Of a stretch of 64,000 nucleotides of DNA, positions 63,991-64,000 are shown one piece after another. The translations under genes and the position numbers were made by a program. The notes under the pieces were generated by a model. It searched no databases and was not told the origin of the DNA. It was given only the letters and a program-made list of their open reading frames with translations. Position 1 is the first letter of the stretch. Every line of letters begins with the position of its first letter. Source of the DNA: Saccharomonospora viridis DSM 43017 (GTDB lineage Bacteria; Actinomycetota; Actinomycetes; Mycobacteriales; Pseudonocardiaceae); the NCBI RefSeq assembly GCF_000023865.1, contig NC_013159.1, forward strand, positions 3,870,001 through 3,934,000. The letters are read 5' to 3'.

Positions 63991-64000
63991 CGTCTCTCCT

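Overview
The window is high-GC actinobacterial chromosome. Gene content and order point to the Pseudonocardiaceae (Saccharomonospora- or Amycolatopsis-like); this is inferred from Lsr2, the ssd/Tad/6C-RNA block, MarP, EspG/PPE-like proteins and DUF3558-type lipoproteins, and no 16S gene is present. No insertion sequence, integrase or CRISPR array was seen. Most genes are core genes in conserved neighbourhoods with small accessory insertions.

Layout. 1-771: end of a secretion-associated pair (DUF3558-like lipoprotein and a helical Gly-rich protein). 1374-5051: lsr2 followed upstream by coaX-panD-panC and a Rossmann dehydrogenase (pantothenate/CoA). 5184-12020: PrsW-type protease, two membrane proteins, a divergent MerR regulator, and folK-folB-folP-folE. 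12047-23143: ftsH, a four-gene ESX-like module (two EspG-like chaperones, a PPE-like and a PE-like protein), then hpt-tilS-zincin-dacB. 23300-26406: ppa, gamma-carbonic-anhydrase-like protein, tRNA-Thr(CGT), a secreted anchored protein and a 21-bp tandem repeat. 26582-33438: holB, an MFS/dTMP-kinase-like fusion with a degenerate P-loop, a small membrane protein, topA. 33730-36900: lipoprotein and proton-pumping pyrophosphatase. 37199-46855: MrfA-like helicase, PrimPol-like protein, Tad pilus locus with a 59-residue Flp pilin, ssd, a 6C small RNA beside a DnaA-box cluster, and a HAD hydrolase. 47461-54607: a peptidoglycan-salvage set nagZ-namZ-serine hydrolase-murR-murQ. 54682-63990: degenerate Fic-like protein, acs, cell-surface proteins, L,D-transpeptidase, a LexA-box promoter with a DUF6319-like gene, VIT transporter, holin-like protein, alpha/beta hydrolase and MarP.

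How it works together. Folate and pantothenate genes form compact overlapping minus-strand runs. The salvage genes would release GlcNAc and MurNAc outside the cell, and MurR/MurQ would sense and open MurNAc-6-phosphate inside, but no MurNAc importer or kinase lies here. The Tad block encodes motor, platform and pilins but no prepilin peptidase. The most interesting signals are the 6C RNA with its DnaA-box cluster, the LexA-box promoter, two CRP-like palindromes, and several proteins that keep a fold but have lost catalytic residues (Tmk-like, Fic-like, EphE-like, PrimPol-like).
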